Part shown: in pieces, positions 1 to 12,532 of the stretch | How the letters are laid out: each line of letters opens with the position of its first letter | Position numbering within the stretch: position 1 is the stretch's first letter | Assembly (NCBI RefSeq): GCF_016808095.1 | Contig: NC_068979.1 | Coordinates: 18,134,501 to 18,198,500 of the forward strand | Reading direction: 5' to 3' | DNA from: Vigna angularis | Lineage: Eukaryota; Streptophyta; Magnoliopsida; Fabales; Fabaceae | DNA: 64,000 nucleotides | Notes under the pieces: model-generated | Seen by the model: only the letters and a program-made list of their open reading frames with translations | Database searches by the model: none | What the model was told of the DNA's origin: nothing | Program-made: the position numbers and the translations under genes

Positions 1-1950
1 AAACTAGCCTCGACTAAGCCAACACTACTTAAAGTAAATAAGATTAGCGTCGATATAGCTGATGTTAATCTTATTTAATTTTCTATTTATATTTATTTAA
101 GTTAGTGTATGTTAAACGAACATTATTTCTATTATCTTATTATTTATTTAAGTTCACATCGGTTAAACCAATACTAATATAATATATCTTTAATATCTAT
201 TTAAACATTGACTAAGACGACTCTAACTTATATGTTATGTTCCTTCGTGACAATGGATAGTGTTCCGGTACGCCCAATAACCTAACATCGTTTAAGAGTC
301 AAGACCAAAGATACTTTAAACATTCTTTCCTCCTTGAACCCTTTAAGGTGAATTTCAAGTACAAAATTGTGATAGGAGTTTCAAGATTCAAAGCAGACAA
401 TATATCAAATGTGGTGATTGACTCTAGCAATGTTATCTCAGCAGACTTAAGATCATAATACTAATGTTGTATATGGGAATGAAAATGAGGTTCCAAAGAA
501 ATCATCATTTCCCAATGGAATGGAAAAGTGGTCCCAAAGGCGAATCTTTGTTCCCTTAGTCCTCTGTTGGACATTGAACTCTCATTTTCCTTAGACCTCG
601 AATGAGAAGTTTGTTTTGTATACTTAATAGTCTCACATTACTTTAGAGTCCAAAAGTAAAATATTTCTTCCTCCTCAACCTTTCAAAGTAGACAAAACCT
701 TAAATGCATTGATTAACTTTATGATACTATCTCAAGAAACATGAGCCTGAAGAGATAAAAACCTCATATTATATTTTTCCTCCTTTACAATTTTTCTTTC
801 TTGTTTTTTACATAAATCTCCTAACAATCATTCTTCATTTATATTCATAAATATATGTACACTCATCTTCATTCACATTCATCTACTTTATTTACATTAA
901 TTTCCTTGATCTACAATTTCTTCTTAATTATGTTACAATTGTTTTGTGATAAACTAGATTTTAGTTTCATAACTAGTAAAATATATTTTTGATAGTGTTG
1001 ACAGTAAAAATTTTACATTTTTAAAATATGGAAACGTATTAAAAACAATAATCATAACTAAAAACTTAAATATTTTAAAAATAAATATTATGAACATGTT
1101 TTATATTTTTATAATATTTTTTTCATAAAAACACTGTAAACTTGTTTTTCTCTCACTTCAAATGAAAAATAAAATAATATTCTGGTAAAGTTTGTAAGAG
1201 CTTAGGAAATTGTAGTAATTAGGAAATAATGTGGTTACGAGACTTGGACATTATTGTTTGATAATTGGTGTTTGATGATTTATTGTTTTCTAAAATTATA
1301 ATGTTTATTATTTAATGTTATTATTCATTAAGTGGAACATATGATTGGTATATTGTTATTTGAATGATTTGTGTGATGTGTTGTTACCAATATGATGTGT
1401 TGGATTGATGATAGGAGGGTGATTTATGATTGAATAGGTGTGAGCCAAATTCTAAAAAAAAAAAGAGTTAAGGTAAACTTTTAGTTTTAATTGTATTTTG
1501 GACCCAAGGACAAAAGAGTAATTAAATGGTGTAGAAACTTAATTATGGGGTGTAGAAATGAAAAGAATAAAAAGTAAAAATCTGAAACAAAAATAGAAAG
1601 AGTACGTGAATGTTTGAAATATTTGGTGGTTGTTGATATTTTAAATAATACATAGATAAAATAAGAGGGGAAATCTTGGTGGTTTTATAGAATAAATGAG
1701 AGACATTATTTTAATTAAAAATATATAAATAGAATAGAAAAAATAAAAAGAAGAAGAGTAAAAAGGGGTTGCATATTGCTACTCTAAAATAAAAAACGAA
1801 AATTAAAGAGTTAAGGTAGAGAAAAGACGTTTTCTAGGAGAAAAGAGAAATAACTATAGAAAACCCTAGTTTAAGGAAGGACTTGTTGTATTTTTGAAGT
1901 TTAGATAAATTGAAGTTAGAAATAAGGGTGGTGTGGTAATAATTATATGC
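1..1950. other. AT-rich non-coding repeat debris
   Basis: No gene is supported here. The first 240 bases contain loosely repeated units built around 'atttaagttagtgt' and 'ggttaaaccaata', probably a decayed tandem repeat; similar words occur in the opposite orientation at 61640-61990. Between 290 and 780 a degenerate duplication is visible, with 'ttcctccttgaacc' and 'ttcctcctcaacc' each followed by similar text. The rest is poly-A/T-rich sequence with no open reading frame of note. Confidence 0.5.
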
Positions 1951-1959
1951 ATTATATTG

Positions 1960-3486
1960 TGTTTTTTAGGTTATAACATGTCAATGATTAGTTTTGGATG
2001 ATTCAAGTGATATATTATGTGTTTGAGTATGTTTACAAGGGTATGTGATGCTTGACTACATGAATGCTATTTTGGGGGAGTTTTCTCATGATTTAGGGTT
2101 GTTGCATGTGTGAGTGTAGACTTGAATTACGTCCACAATGTTTTTGTTTCGCAGATAATCGATTATCACTAGTGATAATCAATTATTGCGCATCGAGATT
2201 GGGTATGGTTGCGTGATTAACAGATCATCACTTATGATAATCGATTATCACCTCTTGCGTGACATTTATGGGCGATTTTCATTGAGATAATCGATTATCA
2301 AAAGTGATAATCGATTATCACAATGTATTTTGGTGAAAATTGACGAATTTGATTAAGAATGGACGTGGTTCAAGCTTAGGAAGCAGTGGAACGTGTTGGG
2401 ACTCAAGGAATGAGAGTTATGGGCATGTTTATGGTCAGTTTTGACTTGTGATTATGAATGGGAACATGAATGAGTGTTGGGATGTATTGGAGTATGTGTT
2501 TGATGAGCATGAGAGTTGAGGATAAAGTCTACTTGTTGTACCTAGTAAATCCTGGTGCTATCTGCAGATAGGTGTTTCCTTTTGCCTTGTGTGCACTAAA
2601 AAAGTATTCGGGTATTGAGCCTTCCTTGTGAGGGGTGAAGGTGTCTTCCTTGTCCTTGTGTGGAATGATTACTTGTTTCTTGTTGGATTGCGAGACTACT
2701 TGAATATATCTGTATGGGGAATCTATAGATGGGTTGTATGGGGAATCTATAATCAATGAGGTAGGGTACAGGAGTGTGACTGCTCCTTTTCATTGCGGTG
2801 TTTATGATATGGTGATGCTCATGGTGTTGTTCATGACTAGGTAGTGATGAAGGTGGTGTATCTATGATGGTGATCATGGTATTTGAGATGCTCCAAGTGA
2901 TGCTACGTGATAGCGGTGTTACTACAAGAATATAAGTAATTAACATAGGTGCTAAGGAGTGGATAGACCAAGAGTCTATGTGTGAGATGTTAGTGATGAC
3001 ATCGAGGATCGAGTGATTCGTTTGATTAAATTGTTATATTAGAGGACTGGGAATCCTCTTGCTATTAATATTGTGTATGAGGTGTTTGATTATTGTTGAT
3101 TTAATTAGTATGCTTATATCATGTTATTATGATTGTTTTATCGGTAGTTTACCCATACATGTTCATGTGTGTGCATGTGAATGCGATGAGTGATGTTATA
3201 CGTGAGCAAATGATGTTGTAGATGGTGTTGAGGCATGATAGATTTGAGAGATGACGGGGAACAAACTTGAAATTTTATTTACAGTTATTACTGTTGAACT
3301 TTGAGACAATGTAATTGAAGTTATTTTATTTCCTTCGTTATTTTCATTGGACAAATTTTTTGAACTATTATGTTATGCACGTTTTAAATGTTGATATTTT
3401 TGAAAATACGTTTTGCGTTATGTTAAAGTTTGAAATTTTATCGTTTTTGAATAACCTGTGTGACATCTGAAAATTGGAGCGTTACA
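1960..3486 (+). mobile_element. LTR-like fragment with a cluster of palindromes
   Basis: The segment ends in 'ggagcgttaca' (3476-3486), the kind of terminus seen at the 3' ends of plant Ty3-gypsy LTRs. The reverse complement (TGTAACG...) resembles the TGTAACATCCC start of the Tekay LTRs later in the window. Between 2154 and 2322 there are several copies of the palindrome 'gataatcgattatca', some paired head to head. No matching second LTR, primer-binding site or coding domain was found, so it is probably a solo LTR or truncated remnant. The left boundary is a guess. Confidence 0.35.
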
Positions 3487-5161
3487 AAGTTAACATTGGA
3501 AAACTGTATAAAAATTGACTTAGGTGTAAATATATTTTAATTTAGATAAAGAAAATAAACATGCAAAGTCGTTTTTAATATGAATAATAAAAAAATTAGT
3601 AAGTAAAATATACTAGTGGTACTAAATAAATATCTTTGATAGAAAGATAGGGAGTGTATTTTAATTATTTGGTAAGGTGTGTATGCTTATTATTATTAAT
3701 AATAAATTTTAGTTTGATAAATTCTTTTTCATGAAATCAAGTAAAATAGAATTATTAAAAATATTAAATTATTTAGATTTTAATTTTTATATATTTATAT
3801 TTATTATTTTAAATTTTTATATTGAAATTATTTTGAAAAACATTACTTTTAAAACTTATATTTTATCATACAACTTATTTAAATTTATTTGTTGAAAAAA
3901 TCAAAGTTATTTATATTAATATTTTATTATGTAATTTTTTTAAATTGTATTTTAAAATGTTTTTTTTATCATACTTTATATTTCAAAGAATTATTTTGAA
4001 ATAAATTATAAAAAAATAATTCATTTATCTTTTCATAAGTACTTAAAGATAAGGGACCCATAGTAAAGCATTTATCTTTTCCTAGTACTTAAAAGTAAGA
4101 GGACCCATAATAAAGCAAATTCGTTTAGCTGGTAACGGCTTCCGCCGTGATTAGTTGTCATCCCTAATTTTAAACCTGCAAATATATGTTTATGTTCTAA
4201 GTCGACCGCAGCAAATTACATGTTTATGTTTTTGTCGACAGTGTTACTATGTGTGATCGAATTTATAGTTAAAAAAAAGTACACATAATAAGTTACAAAT
4301 GTTGAATTAAAATAAATTATATTATAAAAACACATGTAATATTTTTGAAACTATACGATTAAAAAAAATTATATTTAAAAACAAAAGACTTAATAGTTGG
4401 TCCCTTTATATCGTAATTTATATTCAATATAGTCTTTTTGACAAACGACATTTAAATCGTTAACATTTAAATGTTCAGTTGAGCAATATCGCATGTCATT
4501 TATTGGCTAACTGGATATTTTAACGTATAATGAGATGAATTTATGTTTTTTGAAAGTTATTTTCTGATATTAGGGTTTTGATTTTCAATTCTCTTGCTTT
4601 ATTATTAATCTCTTTTAAGAGTGTCCAACAATGGGTCTTTACGGCTAGACCAACCCGACTCCATGACGACATTCACCAGTCCTCCATGGACGCCACTTGC
4701 GAATCAAAGAATAACCAAGAATCAGATAACAAAACAGGACTCGCGATTCAAGAGACGAATACCACAACCATCAACCTTAATCGAAGAACAGGAAAATCTC
4801 AAATTCAATTCAATGAAACCTACATCTCAACTCACATAAGAAATCAGATAATCATAACAGAAACCCCTAAATTTTGATGTACAACTGAAACCCTTTGTCG
4901 CGCTCTCGTCGCCTCCATCGTGCCTTTGCATGCTTTCGTCACGCCTGAACGCGTATCCCCTTCCTACAAACCCTCGACATGACCAAAGAGAAGAGGGATG
5001 TAGCTCTCTTCCTTGCGACGCGATCTAGATCAAGAACATAAAGAAAATATATCACGACTCCCTCCTACGAAACGAACCAAACTAGAAAACAAAGGGAGAA
5101 GAAGAATTCGCTATAGTGCGAACCAATACGCTATGAAGAAAGGAAAAAGAGCGCATCCACA
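3487..5161. other. non-coding spacer left of the CACTA element
   Basis: 3487-4560 is very AT-rich with no coding signal. 4560-5161 is more balanced in base composition and has short open frames of up to 99 codons with no recognisable domain. The piece around 4395-4520 ('ttggtccctttat', then 'tctttttgacaaacgac') looks like the terminal sequence of legume Mutator-like elements, but no partner end was found. Confidence 0.35.
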
Positions 5162-5182
5162 ACACACTAGTGCAGCGAGGGG

Positions 5183-5505
5183 CTTTTACCGCGGTTCATT
5201 TTCACTATACGTCGCGGTTTAAGAACCGCGGCATATTCAGCCGCGGTAGTAAGTCAGACAGTTTAGGCCGCGGTTATAACCGCGGTATATGCGTTGCGGA
5301 ATATGCCGTGGTTGTCGAGGGAACCGCTGCCTAAATCCATTTTTTTTTAAAAAAAAAAAAATCCACTTTATGCCGCGGTTCAACCGCGGCAAAAGACAGA
5401 AGCATATGCCGCGGTTAGTGTTAAAACCGCGGCCATATGTCTAGTTTAAAAAAAAACGAAACACTATATGCCGCGGTTGTGGTTAGAACCGCGGCATATT
5501 CCCCT
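5183..5505. repeat. CACTA left subterminal repeat array
   Basis: About a dozen copies of a CCGCGG-centred motif (consensus TATGCCGCGGTT) occur here, several arranged as inverted pairs with 5-15 nt loops, for example 'tatgccgcggttcaaccgcggca'-like hairpins near 5370-5395 and longer-looped pairs near 5406-5435 and 5468-5500. In En/Spm such arrays bind the TNPA-type protein and bring the ends together. Each site contains two or more CpG, making it a natural methylation target. Binding by the element's own second protein is inference. Confidence 0.85.
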
Positions 5506-5687
5506 GCAGTTTTTTAAAATTGCAGGTCTGTTTTTGTGATATCCACTACCACAAAAATAGACCTGCATATAAAAACATGTACACAAATTCAATTTGAACA
5601 TAACAAACACATGTTCAAATGTATTTCAACATCAAATAAAGTACAAAGTCTAAGAAAATTCTATCTAATCAAATGCATTGTTTAAAT

Positions 5688-8625
5688 TTAAGAGCTATTG
5701 TATAATCTAACTATATACTTCGCAGCAGCGTTCCTAATGAATAATAGTGACTTCTCAGGAACTGGTGCAGTAGTCTTGAATCTCTGCAAAAGACAATTCA
5801 TTTTATTTAGTGTATATGAATTCAACATTTGTTAAAAAATCAAAATTTGTTAAAGTTAAATATTACCGTTTCCCAGCGACTTGTGATGTGAGAACGAACA
5901 ATATGGGTCATCCAATACATTACATAGTATCCACACTCATATGACCCATTTTGTCTGTTACACTACAATATATCATCACAGTTGATAATAGTTAGTGAAT
6001 AACATTTGTTATAAAACAATTATAACAAAGTATGACTTTAGCATATGTCAAACCTTGAGAGAAATCCAAGCAATCTTTCTACTGTTAACAATTGATCTCC
6101 CACCCATCATCATACTTGCTGGAATAGAACTGTATATAAAAAAAGGTTTTAGCATTCAGTTATATAACAAAGAAAGTCCAAACATTGAGGTTCTTACCAA
6201 TCAATTGCTTGTTTGAGTTGTGTGGGAGGAGGCCTGTGCAATGAGCAGAACCACAAAGCATAGTTGTCTTGCATAGACATAACAAGAAGTTGCCAATGGC
6301 GCCTGAAATTCATAACAACGTAACTATTAAATATTAAAATCACATATGGAACATTATTATGTTAACAAAGTTGACTTACCCGGATATATAAGGCAAAAAG
6401 TATATTTTCTTGCCCCTTCCAAAACTTCTTATCAGACTCATGTTGATATGCTCAAAATCATTTGATTCATGAATTGATTGGGGATCAATGAATCCATAAT
6501 CATCAGAACGCCCCAACTTATTAGTGACCCCAGACATATACCTGAAATAAAAAATTAACTTTGATATAAGGATACTTGATATACAAATGAATTTTATATA
6601 TAAATAATTGGTCATAGACTTACATCGTCCATAGTTGAATAATTGAAATATTCAACTCTTGTGTTCCCGACGCAAGCTCACGGACATCTTGGCTATTAAG
6701 GTATATTGGGACCTCAGAGCCTGCCCCAAATACATTAGCATCATACTCAACCTCCAAAGGCTTATCATCAAGGATGTCAGCAAGTAAATGCAATGAAGAA
6801 AGAGGGTCATCCTCAGATAGAGGAATCTTCTCTTGTGCCTGCGTCTGTTGTTACATGAAAAGATAAGATAAGTTTTGACATCAAAAACCTTTAAAATTGA
6901 GAAGTGTAAAGAGGAATTTCATACCGAGGGGTCAGAAACTGGTTTAACCAAAAATTTAGGCCAACTGATAAACGACTTATATGCTTGTTCCACAGTGAAA
7001 ATCTCTTCCGTGGACAGAGGAACCGAGGCATCTGGTATGATCATTTCATCCACTGAGACCTTCACCTCATCCTCTAATAGTTGCATACCATGACATACAG
7101 TCGCTGACCTAAACTCTGTTCCACGAGCTACCAGCACCATCTCAGTATCCTCTAAAATGTATAGCAGACATGGACTACCATCGTCCATGTCATCCTCTGG
7201 GATGACTGATGCGGAACAACTTCCTTTCGCGCTTCTCCCTGTCAGATACAAAAGATAGAAATAATTGCACATAAATGTTTTTTAAGTTTACCTGTGGGAG
7301 GGGGAGGGATAACATGTTCCTCTATAGGAGACGGCACCGGGCGCATGCTCTGAAACTGCTGCTGGTATAGCATCTGGAATTCAGCCCTCACCTCGGCCCT
7401 GATCTCCTCTCTAAGGTCTTGTCGGACCTTTTTTGTGATCTCTTCTGTCATCCTTTGTGTATCGCTGTATGAATATGAAGGCTGACGAGAAGAGCTCCCA
7501 AAATAATCTGTAATTCCTACTCCAGGACCTGCAGCACATACACGTCCAGGGTGCTCAGGTCGTCCAATCGCAGCAGCAAGAATATCCTGGCGACCCTCTG
7601 GAGTGAATTGGCCTTGGGAGCTCTGCTCAACCAAGGTGTCCTGTAACATTACAAAACACCACTATTCTTTAAATAGTTTAATGTAGTATGTATAATGACA
7701 ATACTTATTATTTTAGGAACAGTGATAACTTACAATTCTTTCAGAAATCTCTCGTGCAGTGTCGGAAGAGTAGGTGCCCGATGGTCGCATACGGGCCAAC
7801 TTCCATTTCTCATGTCTAGACGGTGGAGAAGGAGGCTGAGGAGGGCTACCACCCTGAGATGGTGGTATAGCATCTGTCTTTTGCTTGAGGATTTTCTCCT
7901 CAAGCTTCCTATACCCACCACGAGATAATAGGTGGGGGTTTTTGTTGTGAGCACTTGTTCCTTGTGCTTTGCTTCTAATTGCCTGTCACATACACATTAA
8001 TTAATTAGTTCATATGATATATATTTGTTAATGAGGAATTGAATAATATGAACTACACAAACCTGCCATTCCTCTGACATCCGACTCTCTTTAAAAAGCC
8101 GCCAAGTCTCCTCATCAATGAACTTATATGCACTACATGGACTTTTATGTTTAAGGTGTCCAAAGATGTATCTTGATGTCAACTTGCTTTTAAAGTTTCT
8201 GAAATTTTCTGCAACAGTTGACAAACACTTATTTCTAAGTGATGTGACATTTGGAATGTCAAATGTCATCTGAAAAAAACATAATAAAGTTGTATTAGTA
8301 CAAAATTATCAATATAAACAAATTTTAATTCAAATGCTATTAACTAACTTACCAATATATCTTTCCAAATAATGTTCCGATCAACCTCGGACACATGATC
8401 AAAAGATGGAATGAGAATGCTAATCTTATCACGTGCCACTACTCCAAGGTATGATCGGAAGTCATCTGCATAGGGGCCAGTTGCCACACCCGTGGTGACA
8501 TTCACATTCACCGGAGTTCTTTCACCACTATTTTTCCTGATCAATAGTTGTTTCATCCTAGTGGGTCCTCTAGTGATTTTGGTTGGGGGAGCCTCATCCC
8601 CTGAAGAATGTGGATGATCAGTCAT
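5688..8625 (-). CDS. CACTA accessory protein: Transposase_24 region fused to an Ulp1-like (C48) protease domain
   Basis: I read eleven exons joined by GT-AG introns with phases that all agree: 8353-8625, 8063-8269, 7734-7982, 7292-7640, 6925-7238, 6624-6844, 6380-6541, 6198-6302, 6054-6129, 5867-5962 and 5688-5783, giving 715 residues and no internal stop. Exons 1-4 match the plant Ptta/En/Spm family (Transposase_24): 'SLRNKCLSTVAENF', 'NPHLLSRGGYRKLEEKI', 'KWKLARMRPSGTYSS' and 'GRPEHPGRV', followed by a charged coiled-coil-like stretch (EEITKKVRQDLREEIRAEV). Exons 7-10 form an Ulp1-type cysteine-protease core: His594 in RHWQL, Gln656 and Cys662 in YECGYYVM. Where Ulp1 enzymes have Asp (VDSL/LDSL), this protein has Cys611 (WFCSL). 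Expected roles, from family knowledge, are binding the subterminal repeats and possibly SUMO or ubiquitin-like protein processing; activity is unproven. The start at 8625 is the first in-frame ATG seen. Confidence 0.85.
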
Positions 8626-8800
8626 ATATCTGTCAAAATAAATAACAACATTAAATTTTATTTCAAGACTTATGTAATATCATATAAATTAACAAAACAT
8701 GTAATAGTAATCATAGGAAATGTATAAAAGGAAAACTTATGTTATATTAATAAAATACTTATACAGAAATTGAAAATTCATACATAAAGATATGGATTCA

Positions 8801-11800
8801 TCATATGTATATTCCCTCATCATGATCTGACCGAATTGCATGTAAATCATCGTCAACTAGAGATTGGTCATCCAAATTTGTTGTAGTTTGAAATGAATGG
8901 TTTTCAGCAATATAAATATTAATCAGATTGTCTTCGTTAACTTCAATTTGTTTTTTGCCTTGAAGAACAACATACCAATGGTCAGACGCAGTATCTTTGA
9001 CATAAAAAACTTGAGATGCTTGATGTACCATGATAAACGGTTCGTCTCGGTAACCCACCTTGCGAAAATCAACCAGTGTCATACCCGAGTCATCTATTTT
9101 CACACCACTCTTATTGTCAAACCACTTACACTTGAACAATGGAACAAAAAACTTGGTGTAATCAACCTCCCATATCTCTTCTATTATACCATAATATCTC
9201 ATTGATCCAAGTACAGGAGATTGATCTTTTGATGTGGAAAATTGAAGAGACTCAGCTTCTAAACTGACTCCACTATTTTGTACTGTGCTTTTATCATCCA
9301 AAGTCTTCGTATAGAATGTGCAATTATTGACTTCATAACCTGTACAACACACGACATCAAACTTCAAACCATTTGCAAGCCACAATAAAGTTTCAGAAGA
9401 ATGTGGCTCTTTGTCAATTTCAGATTTGAACCAAGACATAAATGTTTTGTTATGCTCCATCAATTGCCATTTCTCTGATTGTCTAGGATTTTTATTCTTA
9501 ACAATGGCTTTGTGTGCTTCCAAAAAAGGGATCACCTCATCTGTGTTGTTCAATATATAAAGATGCGCTTGCAACAATTCTTCGCGATCTTTTGTCACCA
9601 CATTGACACCTCAGATGCTTTTACTTGTAGAAAATTTATTCAACCATGCTGTGCGAGGAACTCCTATTGGATTCGTTGATGTCATGTAATCTGAACAAAA
9701 CTCGATACTTTCTTCAGCAATATACCTTTCAATCATCGAACCTTCAGGACGATATGGATTTTTAACGTACCCTTTCAAAATCTTCATATAACGCTCAATA
9801 GGATACATCCATCTTAAGTATACCGGTCCGCACAACTTGATTTCTCTAACCAAATGAACAAGTAAATGTACCATGATGTCAAAAAAAGATGGAGGGAAAA
9901 ACATCTCTAGTTGACACAAGATGATAACTATCTCGCCTTGAAGTTCATCTAACTTTGTAGGATCGATGGCTTTACTACATATTGACGAGAACCATGAACA
10001 CAACCTGTTTATGGTGTGCCTAACATTTTTGGGCAAAATTCCACGAATAGCCACCAGTAACAACTGTTGCATTAAGACGTGACAATCGTGAGACTTCATG
10101 CCAACAAGCTTTAAGTCCTGCATTGACACTAAACTCTTCATATTTGAAGAGTATCCTTGTGGTACTTTGATACTCTTTAAACATACAAAAAAACTTATCT
10201 TCTCTTGTCTAGACATTGTGTAACATGCAGGGGACAAATAAGTACGTTTACCAATCTCCTTGGGTGCCAACTCTTCTCGGATATTCATGTCAACCAAATC
10301 CAAACGAGCATTCACTCCATCTTTTGTCTTTCCCTGAATGTTGAGTAATGTACCAATCAAGCTATCACACACATTCTTTTCTACATGCATCACATATATG
10401 CAATGTCGAACATCTAACTTTGACCAATATGGAAGATCAAAGAATATTGATTTCTTCTTCCAAGGGGTCGTTACAGATGACTTCTTCGATGTTTTCCCAA
10501 ATACATGATGTATTTTATTAACTTTTTCAAGAACTTGAAGGCCAGTAAGTGGATTTGGTGCTTCGTCCCTCTCTTGATCTCCATTGAATGCTTTTTTTAA
10601 CCTTCGATATGGATGATTACGTTCTAGAAATCTCCGATGACGCAGATACACCGTCTTTCTTCCATGTTTCAATTGATGAGCTGCAGTGTTTTCTTCACAT
10701 ATAGGACATGCTTTATGACCCTTGACACTGTATCCTGACAAATTACCATAAGCAGGAAAGTCATTAATGGTGCAAAATAACATTGCACGCATCATAAAAG
10801 TCTCTGAAGCGAATGCATCAAATATTTCAACCCCATCAACCCACAAAACCTTCAAGTCTTCAACTAGTGGGCTTAGATAAACATCTATGTCATTTCCAGG
10901 CTGCTTTGGACCAGATATCATCATAGACAACATCATGTACTTCCTCTTCATGCACAATGCAGGAGATAAGTTGTAAATTATCAATATAACTGGCCAACAA
11001 CTGTGATTGGTACTCAGATTACCAAATGGGTTCATTCCATCAGTGGCTAAACCAAGCCTAAGATTTCTACACTCTTTACCAAATTCGGGGAATTGTCGAT
11101 CAATATTTTTCCATTGCTTTGAATCAGCTGGATGACGAAGCAGCCCGTCAATTTTTCTCTCATCTGCATGCCATCTAAGATTTTTAGCATCTTTGGGATT
11201 CGCAAACAAACGCTTAAGTCTGGGCACTATTGGAAGGTACCAAACTACTTTCAAAGCAGATCCATTTTTTTCTATCTGACCATTATCTTCACTATTGTTT
11301 TTTGACTTGTATCGTGATAAGCCACATTTTGGACACTTTGTCAAAAATTCAAACTCTTTCCTATACAAAATGCAGTCATTGGGACAAGCATGTATCCTTT
11401 TATACTCCATACCCATTGGACAAAGAATTTTCTTCGCATCATAATTACGAGTGGGCAGTGTATTTCCATCTGGCAACATTTCATTCAACAACGTCAACAG
11501 TTCTGTAAAACTCTTATCAGTCCATCCATTGCTCGCCTTCAAATTCATGAGCCTTAACACCGCTGACAAACGTGTGAACTTAGTTGAACCGACATACAAA
11601 GGTGTTTCCGCATCAGTCGACATCGTCTCATACACATGAGCTTTGGCAAAATTTTCTGCTCCAACATCGCGGATCATGTCCTCCAATTTGTCTTCATCCG
11701 GTCGATCTTCTTCGATGGTGGAATCAGTAACATTTACACTTTGAGAGTCAGTGGGAAAATGCATTTCTTCGCCGTACCATATCCATGTTGTATAGCATCT

Positions 11801-12001
11801 TAGAAAACCATCACATATAAGATGTTCTCTAATTTAAGTTGCGTTCAACTTTCTCCCATTCAAACAGTTCACACAAGGACATCTAAACTTCACTTCATCA
11901 TCACTTCTCCCCTCATTACGTTGCGCAAATTGTATAAATTCCTCTACACCTCTCTCGTACTCAGCACTAATACGTGGTAAATTAATCCAATTTCGATCCA
12001 T
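8801..12001 (-). pseudogene. TNP2-type CACTA transposase with two in-frame stops
   Basis: One uninterrupted frame of 1,066 codons runs from ATG at 11999-12001 to the stop at 8801-8803, broken only by TAA at 11834-11836 (codon 56) and TGA at 9611-9613 (codon 797). The start region (MDRNWINLPRISAEYERGVEEF, then CPCVNCLNGRK) is the transposase-associated N-terminal domain. The middle is the TNP2/Transposase_21 core, with a KCPKC zinc-type motif near codons 222-226, TDGMNPF near codons 320-326 and a WVDG region after it. DUF4218-like sequence (LCGPVYLRWMYPIERYMKILKGYVKNPYRPEGS, given here only as a location near codons 730-760) and DUF4216-like sequence near codons 900-990 follow. No frameshift is seen. 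Both stops fit single C-to-T changes (CAA to TAA, CGA to TGA). The enzyme would cut and rejoin element ends in the nucleus; as written, full-length protein cannot be made without readthrough. Confidence 0.88.
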
Positions 12002-12073
12002 ATTCCTAAATATTACATAAAAAGATAAGCTACTAAAAATCAAACTTGCAATTTCATACAAGAACTACATGCC

Positions 12074-12215
12074 ACATTACCAAAACTATAGCAAAAATCA
12101 TACCACACATTACCAAAACTATAGCAATTTCATGCATTACCAAAATTAAAGCAAAAACTATACCATACATTACCAAAACTATAGAAACTTCATACATTAC
12201 CAAAACTATAGCATT
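12074..12215. repeat. Short tandem repeat in CACTA leader
   Basis: Five imperfect copies of 'cattaccaaaactatagcaa' are separated by 7-13 nt, just upstream (minus strand) of the transposase start codon. They are probably transcribed leader or promoter sequence. A 60-codon open frame across it is a by-product of the repeat. Confidence 0.8.
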
Positions 12216-12532
12216 ATGCAAAAACTAATGAAGAAATCATGTTAAGAATGCAAAAGGGCATAAATACCTGGAAGAGGAACGGCGAAAACGCTTGGTGCAA
12301 AAAAAACGAAATCGCAGCGGAGAGGGAATGACGCGTTTCAAACGATTTTGATCGGCTAAAACTGTTTTTTATCGTCACAAATGAGAAAGGACCGAATAAT
12401 TTCAAGTTTAAACGGTGCAAAACGCGTATCTGAGATGTTGGGTGTCGGAGGAGAAGAAAACGCGAAACAGAGCACGCGAAGAAGACGATCACTGTTCCAA
12501 GTTTTGTTTTTTAACTCTGAACGGGGGAATCT

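Noticed and set aside
5013..5222. 69-codon frame spanning the left CACTA border
   Set aside because: It crosses the transposon boundary and target duplication, so it cannot be an ancestral gene.
8897..9205. 102-codon plus-strand frame
   Set aside because: It is a shadow of the transposase C-terminal coding region on the other strand.
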